This document shows positions 23,669-31,966 of a stretch of DNA of 40,104 nucleotides, one piece after another. How positions within the stretch are numbered: position 1 is the first letter of the stretch; every line of letters begins with the position of its first letter. The notes beneath the pieces are model-generated. The model was not told the origin of the DNA. It ran no database searches and saw nothing but the letters and a program-made list of their open reading frames with translations. Source of the stretch: Methanocorpusculum sp. (GTDB taxonomy: Archaea; Halobacteriota; Methanomicrobia; Methanomicrobiales; Methanocorpusculaceae). The translations under genes were made by a program, and so were the position numbers. The DNA lies in the NCBI GenBank assembly GCA_017387505.1, contig JAFOFB010000021.1:1-40104 (forward strand), in the 5' to 3' direction.

Positions 23669-24649
23669 ATGCGTAGTTTCTTATCAGCAGCAAGAGGTAT
23701 TATTCTCATACTCATTACATTTTCACTTCTTGCTCTTCCAGCAGCGGCTGTATCTGCGGTGGATAATCAGGATGACACAATAATTTCAATAAACATAAAC
23801 GAAGTTGAAATTATTGTTGATGAGACAATCAAAGGTCTTGGTTATCTCGTTAATGGTAAGGAGTACTCCGGTCCTGTGTGTGTATTTTCGGGTGATAATG
23901 TTGTAGTCAGTCTCAAAACGTATCCATACCATGGTACATTGTCTTCAGTAGTTGAAGGAAGTGCTGACCAGATATTGGGTGATTATTCGGTTCTGCTCTA
24001 CAACATCAGAAGCACTCACGTTACGCTTAGACTAACTCTGAGCGGTGTGCCGTCCAATCCGGTTATTCCGCCAACACCAGATAATCCGCCATCAGGTGAT
24101 GGGCCGGATTATCCGAATGTCCCTGATTATCCAGACACACCGGATACTCCGTCTAAACCAGAAAACCCGCCAACAGACGAGCCTGGAACAGATGAGCCAA
24201 CAAAGCCGGACAACCCGCCTGTTAATCCAGACACCCCAGGCTCTGACGAACCGGGTTCAGACGACCCGTACCGTCCAATCCTCCCGCCCGCAGGATCTGT
24301 CTACAACATCGCAGGATTCATCCCTATTGGTGCAGGAGCACTTCTGCTGTTCCTTGTATTCTTCTGGAGACGCAAGGTTTACAGAATCCTGAAATCTCAT
24401 GCAAAGAAGCACGGAGAAAAGCCTGAGAAGGAACATCTCAAAGAGATTGCAGACGCAATTATCAAGCTCGTCAGAGATGAAGGCAGGTATCCTGAGTGGA
24501 AGAAAAACAATGATGTCATGAGACGTCTTGGAGTTGGCATTTGTGAACTCTTAGACGAAATGAATTATCCAAAGATTGTCCCGCGTGAAGCTCTTGCAAC
24601 TGAGATTCTCAAAGCTGCACGCGGAAGAATTAACAGACACCGGCTCTAA
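23669..24649 (+). CDS. Surface protein with proline-rich stalk, membrane helix and cytoplasmic tail
   Basis: 326 residues. Signal peptide (1-30), an outer domain of ~95 residues rich in beta strands, a stalk at ~130-208 made of Pro, Asp, Glu and Thr (PDNPPSGDGPDYPN-type units), one membrane helix (~213-233) ending FFWRRK, and a basic cytoplasmic tail of ~90 residues. The tail (EIADAIIKLVRDEGRYPEWKKNN, then ILKAARGRINRHRL) is helical and matches no family I know. It is exactly the part that is duplicated at 27285. The stalk would lift the outer domain through the S-layer, and the tail could signal inward. Intact, unlike its neighbours. Confidence 0.8.
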   Translation: MRSFLSAARGIILILITFSLLALPAAAVSAVDNQDDTIISININEVEIIVDETIKGLGYLVNGKEYSGPVCVFSGDNVVVSLKTYPYHGTLSSVVEGSADQILGDYSVLLYNIRSTHVTLRLTLSGVPSNPVIPPTPDNPPSGDGPDYPNVPDYPDTPDTPSKPENPPTDEPGTDEPTKPDNPPVNPDTPGSDEPGSDDPYRPILPPAGSVYNIAGFIPIGAGALLLFLVFFWRRKVYRILKSHAKKHGEKPEKEHLKEIADAIIKLVRDEGRYPEWKKNNDVMRRLGVGICELLDEMNYPKIVPREALATEILKAARGRINRHRL

Positions 24650-24667
24650 GCCTGGTGTTCTTTTTTT
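24637..24667 (+). terminator. Terminator hairpin spanning the stop codon
   Basis: ACACC-GGCT / AGCC-GGTGT with loop CTA and one bulged T, followed by TTCTTTTTTT. The stop codon TAA (24647-24649) is part of the loop and right arm. The same hairpin and T-run recur after the duplicate at 27285-27377. Confidence 0.65.
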
Positions 24668-24835
24668 CTCTGCTGCTATTTTCCCTCTCAGTGCAATCAC
24701 TGAATACAAATCCTTTACCGCAAAAACGTTGCTTTAATTTACGTTCAGGATTAATATATTACTCATTATATCACAGCAGTGGTAAGGGATGCTCTGCAGT
24801 TCTATCAGGCAGCCTCCCGTATCAGAGAGGTTTTC

Positions 24836-26182
24836 ATGCACATCAGTACAGATACAAAATGCAGCATGCACCAGATGATTTTGTTGACAGCCTTTGCTCT
24901 CGTGCTGCTGAGTGCGGTGTGTGTCGGATCTGCTGGTGCATGGTCTGCAGATACATCCTGGGGTTTGGATTATGCTTCCTCCTCAGTATTTTATATTAAT
25001 GATGCCGGAGATCTGGCACAGTTTGCATCCATGGTGAACAGCGGTAATAATTTCACCGGAAATACGGTTTATCTAAATGCTGATATTGATTTACAGAATC
25101 AGGTTTGGACACCGATTGGCAACTCTGAATCAAAACCGTTTTCAGGAACATTTAACGGTCAGGGACATACGATTGATAATGTCTATATTTTCTACTCACA
25201 AGGTGCTGTAGCAGGTCTTTTTGGATATGTTACCAACGGTCACATCCGTGATTTGGATATTGTAAACATTGTCTTTGATAATGATGTGAATGCAAAGAAT
25301 TCCTATCTTGGTTCATTTGCTGGGCATCTTCATGCCGGTACTCTTACGAACTGCTCTGTTCTTCAAAAAGCTGAGTTCAATACTCAGGGCAATGGTAGAG
25401 ACCACTATACTATTGGTGGTTTGATTGGGAAGATTACTGATAGTGTTGCTGTCACGGCAGATAATCTCGGGAATTATTTAATAGGTGACTGTTTTGTTCG
25501 TGTTGCTAATGTGAATTATAATAAACCATGGGGTCTTCTGGTTGGCAGTCCGATAATTGGTGTTCTTAGCAGCAAACCCGGCGGCACTGATGATACTGGG
25601 GGAACCACTGATCCGTCATCTGCAACCTATGTCGTTACTGTCTATAAAATGAGGTCTGATGGTATTAATTATGATAAAGTTACGTCAGATAAATATGTTG
25701 TTTTAACCGGTACTGAGGTTGTAGCAGAGTACACAATTCCGGAAGGATATTTCCTTAATGATGAAAAAAGTTGTATCGCTGGTACGGTAACCATTGGTAA
25801 TATCTTGAACCTCTAAATCTGGTATGATCTTATTTCGTATAATGTCACCATCCCGTTATCTCTGAACATATTGGAAGATATAAATACGAAAACGATGTCT
25901 ATTTCTGTTTCCGATCTGCGAATTCCTGCATCATCTGCAGTTAAGGTGTATGTGGAAGGTGATTTCCTGCTTGAACATCAGACATCATCTGGAATAACAT
26001 TGGCCTATGTTCTGAAAAATGAGGCGGGTGAGACTCTGTTATCTGGTCATCAGGTCGGCCAGTTTACTATGGCAGATTACCATACCCTCTCGCTGACTGC
26101 AACAGTTGTTGATCGGGCTTCCTATTCCGGAAGATATTCTGACACTTTGACCTTTACGTACAGACTGGAGACGATTGCATGA
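24836..26182 (+). pseudogene. Secreted surface protein with one in-frame TAA, paralogue of 21172-22296
   Basis: 449 codons from ATG 24836 (GAGAGG ribosome site just before) to TGA 26182, broken only by TAA at 25814-25816. Signal helix MILLTAFALVLLSAVCVGSA, then TSWGLDYASSSVFYINDAGD, nearly the same as the first gene. GLUG-like units follow (GTFNGQGHTIDNVYI, GLFGYVTNGHIRDLDI, GGLIGKITDS), a Gly/Thr linker, a domain YVVTVYKMRSDGINYDKV, and after the stop the beta-sandwich NVTIPLSL...YSGRYSDTLTFTYRLE. The C-terminal ~100 residues are the most conserved part between the two paralogues. The break separates the beta-helix from this C-terminal domain, which may be the attachment domain. Confidence 0.8.
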
Positions 26183-26301
26183 AAATACTGCCATCTTTCC
26201 AGACAAAGGAAAGTTGAATAATATCTGATTGAGAATTTCCAACAACATCTTTTTTTTTCTGATAAATTACTATTTCCCCATCCATCCATCCAATATACAT
26301 C

Positions 26302-27042
26302 TATGACTACTTTCCAGAGTTTGGATTGAATCAGGCATATCTTAACTGTTGTTCCAAAATTGGCGATTGTTTATCTGAAGTTGGAAAACTCATTGATTGG
26401 TCTTATTTCCGCCCAATTCTGGAAACCATGTGCTCTAACCAATCCTCCAAAGGTGGTCATCCAAATGTTGATGTTATTCTTATGTTCAAAATTCAACTTC
26501 TTGAAGTCTGGTATAACCTCTCTGATATTGCAGTAGAACGCGAGATTTATGACTGCCTTTCTTTCTGGCATTTCCTTGGATGTCCGGATTCCATTCATGA
26601 TAACTCCACAATTTGGTTATTCCGTGAACGTATGTCTAAAACCAGAGTTGACAAACTTGTTCGGGCAGAGTTCCAGAGACAGCTTGATTTACACAATCTC
26701 AAGATTGAGAAAGGAATGATTTAGGATGCTACTTCATCTATGCTAATCAGGGTCATTGTACAAGGGATACACCAAGAGGTAGAGAGGCGAAAACAAAAAG
26801 AAATAAAGACGGGAAAATCATGTCCAAAAATGGGAAATCACATTACGGATATAAGCTGCACACAATAATGGATACTGATTATGACTTAATTCGAAGGATT
26901 GATACAACAACTGCAAATGTACATGACAGCCATGTAGATTTATCAGAAGAAGGAGAGGTTGTTTACCGGGACAGAGGATACCAGCGTTTGGAAACAGTAT
27001 TCAGATATTCACCAAGACAAAGAGAAATCATCTTCTTTACAT
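26302..27042 (+). pseudogene. Decayed IS5-family-like transposase
   Basis: The first part (to 26724) reads RPILETMCSNQSSKGGHPN, DVILMFKIQLLEVWYNLSDI, CLSFWHFLG and DNSTIWLFRERM, the usual N-terminal and first catalytic regions of IS5-group DDE transposases. A TAG at 26722-26724 and a one-base deletion about ten bases later break the frame; with the frame restored it continues DATFIYANQGHCTRDTPRGR. From 26820 a new frame reads GKSHYGYKLHTIMDTDYDLIRRIDTTTANVHDSHV and VVYRDRGYQ, the second catalytic region, then loses similarity. Neither a start codon nor terminal inverted repeats could be placed. The element is dead and marks an old insertion beside the surface cluster. Confidence 0.85.
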
Positions 27043-27104
27043 GAAGAAAATCAGATTTTGAAAGTTTGGATAAATAATGGATTGATGAAGTACTCAGAAC
27101 AATA

Positions 27105-27284
27105 TCATACATCACCAAATACCTCATCAAAAGAACAGTATTTCTCAGTCTTTCGAATCGTATTCAAATCAGCATCAAGCTTCTCAACATCCAATCCTGC
27201 CTCCTCAGGAATGCTGTCATCCAACGGGATAAGATTGTTTATTAGAGAAACTGACAGCGGCTCCCGGCTGATATTGTATAAATC
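27105..27284 (-). pseudogene. C-terminal fragment of an unknown protein
   Basis: A 59-codon minus-strand frame, open from a TAA just above 27284 to TGA 27105-27107, encodes DLYNISREPLSVSLINN, then IPEEAGLDVEKLDADL and ends KYCSFDEVFGDV. Codon use is protein-like and the segment has no start codon. It is probably the tail of a gene cut by rearrangement next to the transposase. Family unknown. Confidence 0.35.
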
Positions 27285-27391
27285 TTAGACAAAATGAATT
27301 ACCAAAAAGCCGTACTGCGTGGAACAGTCGTTGCAAAGATTATCAAAGCAGCACGTGGAAGAATAAACAGACACCGGCTCTAAGCCTGGTG
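27285..27391 (+). pseudogene. Duplicate of the 3' end of the 23669-24649 gene
   Basis: The frame reads DKMNYQKAVLRGTVVAK and then IIKAARGRINRHRL-stop; it aligns without gaps over 31 codons to the end of the stalk protein (DEMNYPKIVPREALATE...). The last 23 bases including the stop codon and the terminator left arm are identical. It has no start and no upstream part of the gene. Confidence 0.8.
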
Positions 27392-27485
27392 ACTTTTTTT
27401 TCTTTTCAGGTGCTGTTTTTTATCTTGGATATATTTAGAAAAAATGTCTTCAATATCAATCCCTGAAAACATAATTCAGGAACAA

Positions 27486-27552
27486 ATGTTTTGTAAACAT
27501 GATTTCAAAACATTTGAGTTTCAAAAGTTTTGAAAGTATGTTTACAAAACAT
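27486..27552. repeat. 67-bp palindrome
   Basis: Outer arms ATGTTTTGTAAACAT (27486-27500) and ATGTTTACAAAACAT (27538-27552) are perfect reverse complements over 15 bases. After two mismatches the arms pair for nine more (TTTCAAAAC with GTTTTGAAA), leaving a loop of about 15 bases that itself contains TTTCAAAA. It lies in the gap between the surface-gene debris and the J-domain gene. Confidence 0.7.
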
Positions 27553-27613
27553 GGAAGACCCACGAATGCCTTTTTAGCCTTAATATGGTTATTATCCCTA
27601 TTAAAAAAGAAAA

Positions 27614-27802
27614 TCAGTACAGAAGCTGAAGGAACTTAAATGCAGCCATCTCCTCTGCATACTCTTTTCTAAAAGCCGGATTCTTATCCGGGTGGTATCT
27701 GTCGCGAAGTTCTCTGTATGCAAGTGATACTTCACTAAATGTTGCTGACTCATCAACGCCTAAAATCTCATAGGCACGTTCTTTCGTCATTGGTTCAACC
27801 AT
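27614..27802 (-). CDS. Stand-alone J-domain protein
   Basis: 62 residues making up only a J domain: ERAYEILGVDESATFSEVSLAYRELRDRYHPDKNP with the HPD triad at about 37-39, then helix IV (AEEMAAFKFLQLLY), where the protein ends. Such proteins recruit DnaK to particular places or clients. The terminal FKFLQLLY resembles the usual F-x-x-I-N-x-A-Y ending of J domains cut short, so it could also be a trimmed DnaJ-like protein. Start ATG 27802 or 27790. Confidence 0.75.
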   Translation of the reverse strand: MVEPMTKERAYEILGVDESATFSEVSLAYRELRDRYHPDKNPAFRKEYAEEMAAFKFLQLLY

Positions 27803-27926
27803 ACAAATACATACAGCACCAAATCAGAAATACCTTCCTTTTCAGACACACATAAAAACATCCTCATCTCATTTTCAAGTCACAGCACATATATAGGTAG
27901 TAAAACAAAGATTTACCTTATACCAA

Positions 27927-27960
27927 TACGCAGTCTGCCAGTGGTGTGGCGGCCTGCGTA
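27927..27960 (+). promoter_or_regulatory. Leader hairpin abutting the ribosome site of putP
   Basis: TACGCAG (27927-27933) pairs with CTGCGTA (27954-27960); inside, GCC (27937-27939) pairs with GGC (27948-27950), leaving symmetrical three-base internal loops and an 8-base apical loop. The stem ends exactly where the ribosome site AAGGAGAG (27959-27966) starts, so folding would affect access by ribosomes. Confidence 0.55.
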
Positions 27961-27974
27961 AGGAGAGTATTACT

Positions 27975-29474
27975 GTGGAAACAGGAACATTAGTTGGAAT
28001 TATAGCCGCATTTGTCATATACTTTGCAGTGATGATATATGCGGGTATCTACTACATGAAAAAGAACCAGACCTCCAGTGATTACATCTTAGGAGGCAGA
28101 AAACTTGGCAAATTCGTCTCGGCAATGTCTGCTGAGGCATCCGACATGAGCGGATGGCTTCTCTTAGGACTTCCGGGAGTTGCATACTTAACCGGTCTTT
28201 CCTCTGCAGGATGGACAGCAATCGGTCTTGCAATCGGTACTTACCTCAACTGGAAGTTCATTGCAAAACGTCTTCGCGTCTACACCCACAAAGCAAAAGA
28301 CTCTATCACAATCCCTGAGTTCTTCAAGAACCGTTTTGGAGACAAGAAAGCATACACATCGACCATCGCATCGATTTTCATTGTAATCTTCTTCTTCGTC
28401 TACACCTCCTCCCAGTTCGCAGCAGGAGGAAAGTTATTCCACAACATCTTTGGAATTGACTACAGCGTTGCAATGTTTGTTGGAGCAATCATCGTTGTTG
28501 CATACACATTCTTAGGCGGATTCCGTGCAGTATGTCTGACTGACACAATCCAGGCAGTCCTGATGTTCTTCGCACTTCTGCTTATCCCGATTGTTGGACT
28601 CTTCATGATTGGTGACGGCGGTGCAAGCCTTGCCTCCCTCGACCCGAACATGTTCTCACTCTTCCACGACCCGACAACCGGTGAATTCATCTCTGTCTTC
28701 GTCATTGTCTCCGGTCTTGCATGGGGATTCGGTTACTTCGGTCAGCCGCACATTCTCCCGAGATTCATGGGTATCGAAAACCCTGAGGAAATTCCGCAGG
28801 CACGCCGCATTGCTATGGTTTGGGTCGTCATCTCCCTTGCAGCAGCAATCTTCATCGGACTTGTCGGACAGGTCTTCTTCAGCACCCCGCTTGCAGACTC
28901 TGAAACTGTCTTCATCGACATGACCGGAGGAGTACTTGGAGCACTTCCATTCCTTGCAGGAATTGTCTACTGTGGTATCCTTGGAGCAATCATGAGCACT
29001 GCATCTTCCCAGATGCTTGCAGCATCTTCTTCTATTGCACAGGATCTTTTCAAGACCTTAATCAAAAAGGATGCAGACGACAAACTTCTCTTCACCGTCT
29101 CCAGAATCAGCGTTTTACTCGTAGCAGCAGCAGCATTCACTATCGCTCTTGACCCGAACAGCTCTGTCTTTGGAATCGTCTCCTTTGCATGGGCAGGATT
29201 CGGATGTGCATTCGGTTCCGTCATCTTAGTCGGTCTCTTCTGGAAGCGCATGAACTGGCAGGGTGCTCTCGCAGGTATTATCGTTGGAGGAATCACCACA
29301 TTTGTCTGGTACTACCTTGTAACCCCAATCTTCCCTCTCTACGAAATGGTTCCGGGTGTAATCTTATCACTTATTGCAATCTTCGTAGTCACCAAGCTCA
29401 CATCTGAGCCGGACAAGGCAGTCCAGGACACCTTTGACGCATACAAAGCCGAAATCGGCACTAAGAGAACATAA
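27975..29474 (+). CDS. putP: Sodium/solute symporter of the PutP type
   Basis: 499 residues, about 13 membrane helices, SSS family. PutP imports proline with Na+. PutP-like features: SDYILGGRKLGKFVSAMSAEASDMSGWLLLGLPGVAY in the second helix region (with the Na+-site residues A-S-D-M-S-G-W), FLGGFRAVCLTDTIQA, WGFGYFGQPHILPRFMG and ISTASSQML-type helix 8 (IMSTASSQMLAASSSIAQDL). Starts at GTG 27975 after AAGGAGAG. In a methanogen proline could serve as an osmolyte or amino-acid source. A TATA-like box CATATATAG (27887-27895) precedes the structured leader. Confidence 0.92.
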   Translation: METGTLVGIIAAFVIYFAVMIYAGIYYMKKNQTSSDYILGGRKLGKFVSAMSAEASDMSGWLLLGLPGVAYLTGLSSAGWTAIGLAIGTYLNWKFIAKRLRVYTHKAKDSITIPEFFKNRFGDKKAYTSTIASIFIVIFFFVYTSSQFAAGGKLFHNIFGIDYSVAMFVGAIIVVAYTFLGGFRAVCLTDTIQAVLMFFALLLIPIVGLFMIGDGGASLASLDPNMFSLFHDPTTGEFISVFVIVSGLAWGFGYFGQPHILPRFMGIENPEEIPQARRIAMVWVVISLAAAIFIGLVGQVFFSTPLADSETVFIDMTGGVLGALPFLAGIVYCGILGAIMSTASSQMLAASSSIAQDLFKTLIKKDADDKLLFTVSRISVLLVAAAAFTIALDPNSSVFGIVSFAWAGFGCAFGSVILVGLFWKRMNWQGALAGIIVGGITTFVWYYLVTPIFPLYEMVPGVILSLIAIFVVTKLTSEPDKAVQDTFDAYKAEIGTKRT

Positions 29475-29667
29475 AGTTCTCTTTTCAATTTTTACTCGTT
29501 TATTCTCTGGCGTAATTGTGCGCTGCTCTTTTCTCATTCTTTGAAAACAAAAAATCCGCCCCTTTTCTTTCGTAAAATAATATAGAACTCCCTCTCCTCT
29601 CTCCACGAAAACCCTACATTAAAATATTCATAACACAGAATAATATACGCCGTGAGAGGAGGGTTGG
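29475..29667. promoter_or_regulatory. Promoter region of the ATP synthase operon
   Basis: Two TATA-like stretches are visible: AATAATATAG (29576-29585) and AATAATATAC (29639-29648). The strong ribosome site GAGGAGGG (29655-29662) precedes the first gene. Which box is used cannot be decided. Confidence 0.45.
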
Positions 29668-29997
29668 ATGAAAACTGAGGTTCTGAAAAGCATTAAAGAA
29701 ACCGAAGCAAAAAGTAAATCCACAATTCAGGCAGCAGAAAGCGCTGCAGAACAGGCAATTGCCGCTGCAAAACTTGAAGCTGACAATCTGATTGCCAAAG
29801 CAACAGCTGTTGCTGAGGATTACAAAAAGCAACGACTTTTAGATGCACGGAATGTAGCATTAACGAAGCACGAAGCCATTGTAAACCAGGGAAAGGCAGA
29901 CGCCGCACACCTGATTACCGCAGGAACCAGCAAGCTCCCGCAGGCTGCATCGTTATTCGTAGAGCGGTTTAAGGAGAAACTTCATGTTTCAGCCTAA
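29668..29997 (+). CDS. atpH: A-type ATP synthase subunit H (peripheral stalk)
   Basis: 109 residues, almost entirely a charged and Ala-rich helix (KETEAKSKSTIQAAESAAEQAIAAAK), matching the coiled-coil subunit H/G that pairs with subunit E in the peripheral stalk. It is first in the operon and overlaps atpI by 14 bases. Similarity is compositional; its position decides the name. Confidence 0.85.
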   Translation: MKTEVLKSIKETEAKSKSTIQAAESAAEQAIAAAKLEADNLIAKATAVAEDYKKQRLLDARNVALTKHEAIVNQGKADAAHLITAGTSKLPQAASLFVERFKEKLHVSA

Positions 29998-31963
29998 GCC
30001 GATGACCCACCTGTTAGTTGCAGCAAGCAAAGAACAGATGGCGTCAGTTGTGACTGAATTATATCGTCACCGGGTATTCCACATCACAGATTTTGTCGAT
30101 CAGGGCAAAGAAGGATATGAAGGAGTAAAACTTGGTGTTCCATTCGAGAACGCAGGTCAGATCTCCGCAGATCTTATCAAGATCCGTTCCATCGAGAACG
30201 TATTCCAGACTTCCCCAGGTACGCAATTCGACGTCCCAGTACGTCCTGCAGAAACGATTCGGGCTGCAATAAATAATGAACTTCCGAAGATCGAGTCGGA
30301 AGTTAGCACGCTCACGGCAAAGCGTTCGAATGCAGAGACGAAAATACGCGAATGCGAACAGCGTATCAATGAACTCAAGCCATTTGCGCTTGTACCGGTA
30401 GAACTTGATCTCTACCGCGGCTATGAAACTCTGGCCGTATATGCCGGCTATGTCGAAAAAGACGTAGAATTCGCCTTCCCGAGCGAAAAATACTTCGCAG
30501 CAGGAAAGGATGGAAACTTCTTTGTCGCATTCGTTGAATCCGCAAACGCCCAGGAAGCAGAAAAAGTACTGTCCGACGCAGGATTTGTCTCCGTCTCCCT
30601 CCCAACCGAGACCGGAACTGTCCAGGCAGCAATCGACAAGTACAACACTGAGCTCACTCAGGCAAAAGCTGACTTAGCCGATGCATCCGCAAAAATCCTT
30701 GAAGCAAAGGCAAAATACGCAGACCTTCTTGCAGCATGCGATGAAGTTCTGTCTTGCGATGTAGAGCGTGCAGAGGCACCTCTTCGGTTCGCAACAACCG
30801 AAGAAGCATTCGTCCTTGACGGATGGGTCCCGTACGACGATGTTGCAAAGATCGAAGCCGGCCTTATTCAGGCAACCGGCGGAAAAGTCTACGTCACCGT
30901 TGACGAAGACGAAATCAACTATGACGAAGTACCGGTAGAGTACAACAACCCATCGTTTGCAAAACCGGCTGAAGTCTTAATGGACTTATACGCACGTCCA
31001 AAATTCAAAGAATTAGACCCGACAATCATCTTAGCGATTATGTTCCCGATTCTCTTCGGTGTAATCGTCGGAGATGCAGGATACGGTCTCATCTACTTAG
31101 CGTTAGCTCTTCTCGGCCGCAAGATTCTCATGCGCCTTGGAGACATGGGCGCAAAAGCATTCAAGATCATTCTCGGATGCGGTATCTCAACCGTAATCTT
31201 TGGTCTTCTCTACAGTGAAATCTTCGGATTATCGCTGCCGTGGCACTCTATTCTGTTCTCACGTCACCTCCCGATCGGAGGAGATCACTTACCGCAGGTT
31301 ATGGACCTTCTCGTAATCTCCGTAGCCATTGGTGTCATCTACTTAACTGTTGGATGGATCTTCGGTATGATCAACCACGCAAGAATGGACCACAAAGGTG
31401 CACACAGAACAAAAGCAATTCTTGGCAAATTCGGATGGCTTGCAATGTTCTGGGGTATGCTCATTATTCTGTTCTCCCTTATTGACATTGGAACCTTCAT
31501 CGCAGGAATCACCATTCCGCTGCCGAACTTAACCGTAATCGGACTTCCGGCAACTATCATCGGTGTCGTGCTCTTTGTTCTCGGAGCTGTTTTCGTCGCT
31601 CGCGAAAACCCGCTTGACTTAATGGAAATCCCAACAAACCTTCTGTCCCACATGTTATCCTTCTGCCGTATTGCAGCAGTCGGTCTCTCATCTGTGGCAA
31701 TCGCAATGGTCGTCAACTTCCTGGCAATGGAATTCTTCATTGGCCCGGCAATTGCAGACTTCAGCGTTGTTGGTGTATTATTACTCATCGTTGGTGTCAT
31801 CGTATTAATCGTTGGACACGCACTCAACGTCGTACTTGGTGTAATTGGCGGTGCACTGCACCCGGTTCGTCTTCACTACGTCGAATTCTTTACCAAATTC
31901 TACAAGGGCGGCGGTGTAATCTACAAACCTTTCGGACTTAAAAGAAAATTCTCGGAGGAATAA
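29984..31963 (+). CDS. atpI: A-type ATP synthase subunit I (a-type, ion-channel subunit)
   Basis: 659 residues. The N-terminal half (to ~340) is soluble with coiled coils and lies along the stalk. The C-terminal half has about seven to eight membrane helices, beginning ELDPTIILAIMFPILFGVIVGDAGYGLIYL, the start of the membrane domain in archaeal a-subunits. The conserved arginine that works with the c-ring is expected in the helix around LSHMLSFCRIAAVGLSS (Arg in FCRIAA). It overlaps atpH and ends just before atpK. Confidence 0.95.
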   Translation: MFQPKPMTHLLVAASKEQMASVVTELYRHRVFHITDFVDQGKEGYEGVKLGVPFENAGQISADLIKIRSIENVFQTSPGTQFDVPVRPAETIRAAINNELPKIESEVSTLTAKRSNAETKIRECEQRINELKPFALVPVELDLYRGYETLAVYAGYVEKDVEFAFPSEKYFAAGKDGNFFVAFVESANAQEAEKVLSDAGFVSVSLPTETGTVQAAIDKYNTELTQAKADLADASAKILEAKAKYADLLAACDEVLSCDVERAEAPLRFATTEEAFVLDGWVPYDDVAKIEAGLIQATGGKVYVTVDEDEINYDEVPVEYNNPSFAKPAEVLMDLYARPKFKELDPTIILAIMFPILFGVIVGDAGYGLIYLALALLGRKILMRLGDMGAKAFKIILGCGISTVIFGLLYSEIFGLSLPWHSILFSRHLPIGGDHLPQVMDLLVISVAIGVIYLTVGWIFGMINHARMDHKGAHRTKAILGKFGWLAMFWGMLIILFSLIDIGTFIAGITIPLPNLTVIGLPATIIGVVLFVLGAVFVARENPLDLMEIPTNLLSHMLSFCRIAAVGLSSVAIAMVVNFLAMEFFIGPAIADFSVVGVLLLIVGVIVLIVGHALNVVLGVIGGALHPVRLHYVEFFTKFYKGGGVIYKPFGLKRKFSEE

Positions 31964-31966
31964 AAA

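Noticed and set aside
26279-26290. ATCC tandem repeat before the transposase remnant
   Set aside because: Only three to four units; no sign of a target-site duplication or inverted end.
26960-27288. 109-codon plus-strand frame after the transposase
   Set aside because: Ser-rich with no match to the transposase C-terminus; it overlaps a more protein-like minus-strand fragment at 27105-27284.
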